Positions 40,048-44,081 of a stretch of DNA of 44,081 nt are shown here, one piece after another (position 1 is the first letter of the stretch; the number at the start of each line of letters is the position of its first letter). This DNA is from Mesorhizobium sp. B2-7-1. Its GTDB lineage: Bacteria; Pseudomonadota; Alphaproteobacteria; Rhizobiales; Rhizobiaceae. Location of the stretch: contig NZ_VFUA01000050.1 in assembly GCF_006440735.1 (NCBI RefSeq), forward strand, positions 1 through 44,081. The letters run 5' to 3'. The notes below the pieces were generated by a model. The model searched no databases. It was not told the origin of the DNA and saw nothing but the letters and a program-made list of their open reading frames with translations. The translations under genes and the position numbers were made by a program.

Positions 40048-41187
40048 TCAGGATGCGCGGCGCTGCCGCGAGCCGATATGCTCCTCGATCCTCGCGAGCA
40101 GCGCGTCGACCGCCGCCTCCGTGGTGACCACGCCAGGCGACAACCTGAGCGTCGTGCCGCGCGCATCGCAATAGAGCCGCTCGTTGCGCAGCGCCGCGAT
40201 GATCTTCACCGCCTCGACACCTTGCGGCAGGCCGAGCATGACGCTGCCGCCGCGCTCGCCGGCATCGAGCGGCGAACGAAGCGTCCAGCCATTGTCTAGC
40301 GCCGCGCCGACGATGCGCTCGACGAGCGCTGCGTTCTGCGCGCGGATGGCGTCGACGCCGGTCCTTTCCACCCATTCCAGCCCGGGCAGCGAGGCGATGC
40401 TTGCCAGGATCGCCGGCGTGCCATGGTCGAAGCGGCGCGCGTCGTCGGCATAGGCGAAGGCGTCGAGATCCCAGGAGAACGGGTTCGGCTGGCTGAACCA
40501 GCCGCGCAACTCCGACCGGCAGGTCGCAAGCAATTCCGGCGCGGCTTGCAATATGCCGGCGCCGGAGGAACCGCACAGCCATTTCAGCGAAGTCGAGACG
40601 ACGAAATCGACTGGCGTCGCAGCAACCGAAAACGGCGCCACGCCGATCCCTTGCGTGACATCGACGCCGACAATGCTGCCCATGGCGCGGCCATGCGCGG
40701 CGAGCCGCTCGACATCGCAGCGATGCGAGGCCGTCGAGGTGACGAAGGTGATGAGCGCGAGCCCGACATCCTGTTGCCAACGGGCGATGAAATCCTCGTC
40801 GCGCACCCAGCTTTCGCCCGGCCGCAACGGCACCGTGTCGAGCGTGAAGCCGAAGCGTTCGGCCAGTCCCGCAAGCAGGAAATGCAGGCTTGGAAAACAG
40901 TCGGCGGCAACCAGCAGCCGCTTTCCCGCCAGGCGCTCGGCCGGCAGGCCGCCGATCAGGCTGTAGAGCGCTGCGGTGACATTCTCGGCGGTGGTCAATG
41001 TGCCTTGCGGCGCTTCGATCAGCCGTGTCCAGGCGTCGATGAACCGTTGGCGGGCGGCCAGCGCGGCCGGCCATTGGCCGTCATCCTCTGCCGACCAGAC
41101 GCCGGAAAAATCCGCCAGCGCGGCGGCCATGCGCTCGGCCTTGCCGGGAAAAGTGCCGATCGAATGATAGAGAAAATAGCCGGACAT
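40048..41187 (-). CDS. Kynureninase-like class V PLP enzyme
   Basis: A 379-residue fold-type I PLP enzyme that follows the kynureninase layout. Asp176 (GVDVTQGIG) and Lys202 (STSLKWLCGSSGAG) hold the cofactor, then a Trp-rich loop (LRGWFSQPNPFSWDLD) and RRFDHGTPAI, equivalent to the RFLCGTQPI-type segment of KynU. It is slightly shorter than true kynureninase (about 410). The reaction is probably C-C or C-heteroatom bond cleavage beside the alpha carbon of an amino acid, but the substrate is not known. Its start lies only 17 bases from a 20-bp palindrome that also occurs in front of the GntR-type regulator gene, so it is a likely target of that regulator. Confidence 0.85.
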   Translation of the reverse strand: MSGYFLYHSIGTFPGKAERMAAALADFSGVWSAEDDGQWPAALAARQRFIDAWTRLIEAPQGTLTTAENVTAALYSLIGGLPAERLAGKRLLVAADCFPSLHFLLAGLAERFGFTLDTVPLRPGESWVRDEDFIARWQQDVGLALITFVTSTASHRCDVERLAAHGRAMGSIVGVDVTQGIGVAPFSVAATPVDFVVSTSLKWLCGSSGAGILQAAPELLATCRSELRGWFSQPNPFSWDLDAFAYADDARRFDHGTPAILASIASLPGLEWVERTGVDAIRAQNAALVERIVGAALDNGWTLRSPLDAGERGGSVMLGLPQGVEAVKIIAALRNERLYCDARGTTLRLSPGVVTTEAAVDALLARIEEHIGSRQRRAS

Positions 41188-41203
41188 TTGCTGTCTCGCC
41201 CCC

Positions 41204-41223
41204 TTGTGATCATGTGATCACAA
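41204..41223. promoter_or_regulatory. GntR-type operator upstream of the kynureninase-like gene
   Basis: TTGTGATCATGTGATCACAA is a perfect palindrome with 9-bp arms around two central bases. It lies 17 bases before the ATG of the kynureninase-like gene and 180 bases after the stop of the GntR-type gene. The core GTGATCA-NN-TGATCAC recurs at 42206-42221. Binding would block the promoter or ribosome binding region. Confidence 0.8.
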
Positions 41224-41405
41224 AACTGGACGGGGATCAATCGGCAGCGGGAAGAAATGCGGACAGGTGACCAGGAAGTGCGCGATTATCCTTGATCAAC
41301 GAGCCGCCGCTGAATCGCTGCGGAGATGGCCGAAGCGACCGAAATGGGCGTTCCGGCAAATCTCTAATCATAGGACCTGCCAACGCAAACGCAGGGACCT
41401 AGGCG

Positions 41406-42134
41406 TCAGGGTCCCTTGCCGAAGGCGGAAAAATCCACCGTCCGGGGCTCGGGCACATCCGGGCAGATCGTGCGCAAGGTCGCTTGAGTCGCGGTGATGT
41501 CGGCTACCACCTCGTCGCGGGCGCGGGGAAAATCCTTGTCCTTGAGCGCCGCGATGATCGCGGCGTGTCGCCCCGAGGGCTCCATCGTGCCGGCGCGCAT
41601 CAGCGGCGCGACATGGTTGGACAACAGCCGCATATAGGGGCCGAAGCGCAGCCACAGTGTCTCGATCAGCTGGAACAGCACGTCGGACCCGGAGGCGCGG
41701 TAGATGGTGAAGTGGAACTGCTGGTTCTTGGCGATCAGCTCGTAGATGCTGCCATCGCGGCCGATCGCCTGCTGGTCGTCGGTGACCTTCTGCAGGGAAG
41801 CGACATCGGCTGGGGTCAGGCGTGGCCCGCCAAGCTCGGCGGCTAGTCCTTCGACGGCCAGCCGGGCCCGGCAGAGGTCGTCGAGCCGCGCCCGCGTCAC
41901 CACCGGCACGCAGGCCGAGCCATTTTGCGAGATTTCCAGCGCGTTCTCCGCCGCGAGCCGGCGCAGGGCCTCGCGCACCGGCATGTTCGAGGTGCCGAAG
42001 GCCTCGGCCAGCGAGGCGATGGTCAGCACCTGCCCGGGATCGAAGCTGCCGACCATCAAGGCATGGCGAAGCTGTTGATAGACGCCATCCTGGACGGTGA
42101 CGCGTCCCGATACGGGTTCGAAGCCCAGAGCCAC
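41406..42134 (-). CDS. GntR/FadR-family transcriptional regulator
   Basis: A 242-residue regulator with an N-terminal winged HTH (VYQQLRHALMVGSFDPGQVL, then LAEAFGTSNMPVREALRRL) and a C-terminal FCD ligand-binding domain (RARLDDLCRARLAVEGLAAE, with later H residues NQQFHFTIY and GRHAAI that bind a metal in this family). FadR-subfamily proteins usually repress catabolic genes and release DNA on binding a small carboxylic acid. The GTG at 42134 is chosen because TAAGGA lies about 10 bases upstream; a TTG at 42161 is in frame. Palindromes with an identical core lie 72 bases upstream of its start and before the next gene, fitting autoregulation. Confidence 0.9.
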   Translation of the reverse strand: MALGFEPVSGRVTVQDGVYQQLRHALMVGSFDPGQVLTIASLAEAFGTSNMPVREALRRLAAENALEISQNGSACVPVVTRARLDDLCRARLAVEGLAAELGGPRLTPADVASLQKVTDDQQAIGRDGSIYELIAKNQQFHFTIYRASGSDVLFQLIETLWLRFGPYMRLLSNHVAPLMRAGTMEPSGRHAAIIAALKDKDFPRARDEVVADITATQATLRTICPDVPEPRTVDFSAFGKGP

Positions 42135-42205
42135 GCTTCTGCTTTCCTTAGCTGCCGGCAAAGTCTATGTGCGAATAGATGCGAAACGCGCTCACAGGAG
42201 CGAGC

Positions 42206-42221
42206 GTGATCATCTGATCAC
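42206..42221. promoter_or_regulatory. GntR-type operator upstream of the regulator gene
   Basis: GTGATCATCTGATCAC has 7-bp perfect arms around two central bases, the same core as the site at 41204-41223. It lies in the gap between the Rid-protein gene and the regulator gene, upstream of the regulator. Two copies in 1 kb support a specific operator. Confidence 0.8.
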
Positions 42222-42300
42222 AGATTGAGCTCGGAGAAAAGCCGGCGCAGCCCACCGCGCTGCCGCGGCTGGGCATCTTGCAGTCGGCGCTATTGGAAAT

Positions 42301-42696
42301 TCACTCCGGGATGACCGCCATGGCCTGGATCTCCACCTTGGCGCGGTCCTCGACCAGCGCCACCACTTGCATGGCGGCCATCGCCGGAAAATGCCGGCCG
42401 ATGACGGCGCGGTAGGCCTCGCCGATCCCCTTGAGATTGGCAAGATACTCGGCCTTGTCGGTGAAGTACCAGGTCATCGAGGTGATGTGCCGCGGTTCGC
42501 CGCCGGCTGCGGCAAGCACCGCGACGACATTGGCGAGCGTCTGGCGCACCTGGCCGACGAAGTCGTCGGTCTCGAACTGGCATTGCCCGTTCCAGCCGAC
42601 CTGACCGCCGACGAACACCAGCCGCCCATGCGCCGCGACGCCGTTGGCGTAGCCGATCGGTTTGGCCCAGCCTTCCGGCTGCAGAATGGTGTGCAT
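42301..42696 (-). CDS. Rid-family (YjgF/UK114) protein
   Basis: A 131-residue Rid-family protein. RidA itself hydrolyses reactive enamine/imine intermediates made by PLP enzymes. The fold is clear (LVFVGGQVGWN, QTLANVVAVLAAAGG, ITSMTWYFTDK, VEIQAMAVIP). The arginine that RidA needs (Arg105 in VARLPKDVKIEIEA) is not conserved at the matching place (VALVEDRAKVEIQA), so this is probably a different Rid subgroup. The ATG at 42696 follows AGGGGGA; a longer ORF to 42729 is not used. It starts 29 bases after the acyl-CoA dehydrogenase gene and shares its transcript. Confidence 0.88.
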   Translation of the reverse strand: MHTILQPEGWAKPIGYANGVAAHGRLVFVGGQVGWNGQCQFETDDFVGQVRQTLANVVAVLAAAGGEPRHITSMTWYFTDKAEYLANLKGIGEAYRAVIGRHFPAMAAMQVVALVEDRAKVEIQAMAVIPE

Positions 42697-42725
42697 GTCC
42701 AGTTCCCCCTGGTTCAAACTCGTTC

Positions 42726-43874
42726 TCACGCCCCGCCCATGACCTGCCTGGCGATCACCACCTTCTGCACGTCGGAAGCGCCCTCATAGATGCGCAGCGC
42801 CCGGATCTCACGATAGAGGCTCTCGACGATGTGGCCCTTGCGCACGCCGTCGCCGCCATGCAGCTGCACCGCCTTGTCGATCACCTCCTGCGCCTTGTCG
42901 GTGGCGAACAGCTTGGCCATCGCCGCCTCGCGCGTGACGCGGGCGGCGCCCATGTCCTTGGTCCATGCGGCGCGGTAGATGAGGAGCGCGGCGGCGTCGA
43001 CATCGAGCGCCATGTCAGCGATGTGGCCCTGCACCATCTGCAATTCGGCCATCGGCGCGCCGAATAGCTTGCGCGCGGCGGCTCTGCTGACGCTCTCGTC
43101 CAGCGCCCGCCGCGCGAAGCCAAGCGCGGCCGCGCCGACGGTCGAGCGGAAGACGTCGAGCACCGACATGGCGATGCGGAAACCGTCGCCCGGCTTGCCG
43201 ATCAGCGCGGAAGCCGGGACGCGGACATTGTCGAACGACAGTCGCGCCAGCGGGTGCGGCGCGATGACCTCGAGGCGCTCGGCGATGCCGAGGCCGTTGG
43301 CGTCACCCGGCACGATGAAGGCGGAAATCCCCTTGGCGCCTGGCGCCTCGCCGGTGCGGGCGAACACGACATAGAGATCGGCGATGCCGCCATTGGAGAT
43401 CCAGGTCTTTTCACCGGAAAGCACATAGTCGCCGCCGTCGAGGGCAGCGGTCATTTCCATATTTGCGACATCCGACCCCGAACGCGGCTCGGAGAGTGCA
43501 AAAGCCGAGATCGCCTGACCGGCCCGCGTCTTTTCCAGCCAGCGCTGCTGGTCCGGTGTGCCGAACAGCGAGATCGCCCCGGTGCCCAGCCCCTGCATGG
43601 CGAAGGCGAAATCGGCGAGGCCATCGTGGCGGGCAAGCGTCTCGCGGGTGATGCACAGCGTGCGCACATCGAGCGGTCCTGGGTTGGCCGGGTCCAGCGC
43701 CGTCGGCCTCAGCCAGCCGTCGCGGCCGAGTTTCGCTACGAGTTCGCGGCAGGCGGCATCGACATCGTGGTGGTCGACGGGGAGGTTCTTCGCGCACCAG
43801 GCGTCGAGGCGCTCGGCGAGTTGGCGGTGGCGGTCTTCGAAGAAGGGCCAGGAAAGGAAGGAGCGGTCAGGCAT
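42726..43874 (-). CDS. Acyl-CoA dehydrogenase family protein
   Basis: A 382-residue flavoprotein that would oxidise an acyl-CoA at the alpha-beta bond. FAD-binding segments are FALSEPRSGSDVANM and WISNGG, and the catalytic-base Glu is present in RIYEGASDVQK near the C-terminus. Length fits short-chain acyl-CoA dehydrogenases. The ATG at 43874 follows AAGGG. From memory, ACAD plus Rid genes are often seen beside anthraniloyl-CoA/salicylyl-CoA pathway genes in rhizobia, which would match the kynureninase-like gene here, but the confirming genes would lie outside the window. It is the first gene of the minus-strand cluster. Confidence 0.9.
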   Translation of the reverse strand: MPDRSFLSWPFFEDRHRQLAERLDAWCAKNLPVDHHDVDAACRELVAKLGRDGWLRPTALDPANPGPLDVRTLCITRETLARHDGLADFAFAMQGLGTGAISLFGTPDQQRWLEKTRAGQAISAFALSEPRSGSDVANMEMTAALDGGDYVLSGEKTWISNGGIADLYVVFARTGEAPGAKGISAFIVPGDANGLGIAERLEVIAPHPLARLSFDNVRVPASALIGKPGDGFRIAMSVLDVFRSTVGAAALGFARRALDESVSRAAARKLFGAPMAELQMVQGHIADMALDVDAAALLIYRAAWTKDMGAARVTREAAMAKLFATDKAQEVIDKAVQLHGGDGVRKGHIVESLYREIRALRIYEGASDVQKVVIARQVMGGA

Positions 43875-43906
43875 GTGGATACCCTTGTACGCCGCGTTCC
43901 TTCACA

Positions 43907-43954
43907 CCCCCCTCTGTCCTGCCGGACATCTCCCCCGCAAGGGGGGAGATTGGC
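43907..43954. repeat. Third copy of the edge repeat
   Basis: The stretch matches the element at 14-62, including TGTCCTGCCGGACATCTCC and GGGGGAGATTGGC, but lacks two bases (TC) in the first arm. TCTCCCCC-gcaa-GGGGGGAGA forms a hairpin. It lies in the divergent gap between the acyl-CoA dehydrogenase gene and the gene entering at the right edge. Confidence 0.85.
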
Positions 43955-44056
43955 AGTTTCGACCTCGGTGCCCATCCTGTAACGCTGGCGATTGACGAAG
44001 GCATGGCGGCTGACCGGCATGCTGAAATCGTTCCGCAGCAATTGGGAGGGACGCGA

Positions 44057-44081
44057 ATGAGCGCCATGGCAAAGCTCAAGC
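44057..44081 (+). CDS. Start of a gene cut by the window edge
   Basis: ATG at 44057 with GGGAGGG 6-7 bases upstream is followed by an open frame MSAMAKLK to the edge. Another in-frame ATG lies at 44066. It is divergent from the acyl-CoA dehydrogenase gene, across a 180-bp gap that holds an interspersed repeat. Eight residues are too few to name a product. Confidence 0.5.

Noticed and set aside
1..44081. Genomic island or prophage
   Set aside because: No integrase, tRNA, phage or transposase genes, and codon use looks even across the window.

Overview
The window looks like a chromosomal segment of a Mesorhizobium-like member of the Rhizobiales (Alphaproteobacteria). This rests on the high G+C content, long antisense ORFs typical of GC-rich coding DNA, rhizobial gene content (YdcUV-PatD, NAD-dependent FdsGBA-FdhD-FdsD formate dehydrogenase, MocR regulator, MttB-like methyltransferase, Dpp transporter) and several families of short palindromic intergenic repeats. 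The species assignment is inference. No rRNA, tRNA, CRISPR array, insertion sequence or prophage was seen.

Layout. 0.2-3.5 kb (+): the distal part of a putrescine/spermidine-type ABC operon (two permeases) followed by aminobutyraldehyde dehydrogenase, in the order of E. coli ydcU-ydcV-patD. 3.6-8.3 kb (-): an accessory cluster with a three-part regulator (alpha/beta hydrolase, degenerate cyclase domain, LuxR HTH), an exported AhpD-like protein, a SnoaL-like protein, a small dimeric-barrel protein and a berberine-bridge-type flavoprotein. 8.5-15.6 kb (-): lysR-fdsG-fdsB-fdsA-fdhD-fdsD. 15.8-17.4 kb (+): DUF47 protein and PiT phosphate permease. 17.5-22.3 kb: glyoxalase-fold protein, Mrp ATPase, CoxG-like protein, IlvD/Edd-family sugar-acid dehydratase and a small hypothetical protein. 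22.5-25.8 kb (-): MttB-like methyltransferase and a MocR regulator. 26.3-28.6 kb (+): glucose-6-phosphate isomerase and a HAD phosphatase. 28.6-31.3 kb (-): long-chain acyl-CoA ligase with a histone-H1-like tail, translationally coupled to a methyltransferase. 31.7-37.0 kb (+): a complete dipeptide-type ABC transporter dppABCDF. 37.0-43.9 kb (-): an unassigned catabolic cluster.

The best candidate for an undescribed system is the 37.0-43.9 kb cluster. It holds an acyl-CoA dehydrogenase, a Rid protein, a GntR/FadR-type regulator, a kynureninase-like PLP enzyme, an amino-acid substrate-binding protein, one permease and a cysteine-desulfurase-like PLP enzyme, all on one strand. Two near-identical palindromes with the core GTGATCA-NN-TGATCAC lie in front of the regulator gene and in front of the kynureninase-like gene, which ties them into one regulon. 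The set suggests uptake and breakdown of an amino acid (or amino-acid-like compound) by lyase chemistry that releases reactive enamines; the substrate cannot be read from the sequence.

Other notable points are a formate dehydrogenase alpha subunit that lacks the three cysteines of the usual His-Cys3 iron-sulfur site, a 105-bp repeat whose two copies each supply the stop codon of a neighbouring gene, a probable relic of the LuxR-type gene upstream of the flavoprotein gene, and strong hairpins directly after the substrate-binding-protein gene in both ABC transporters.
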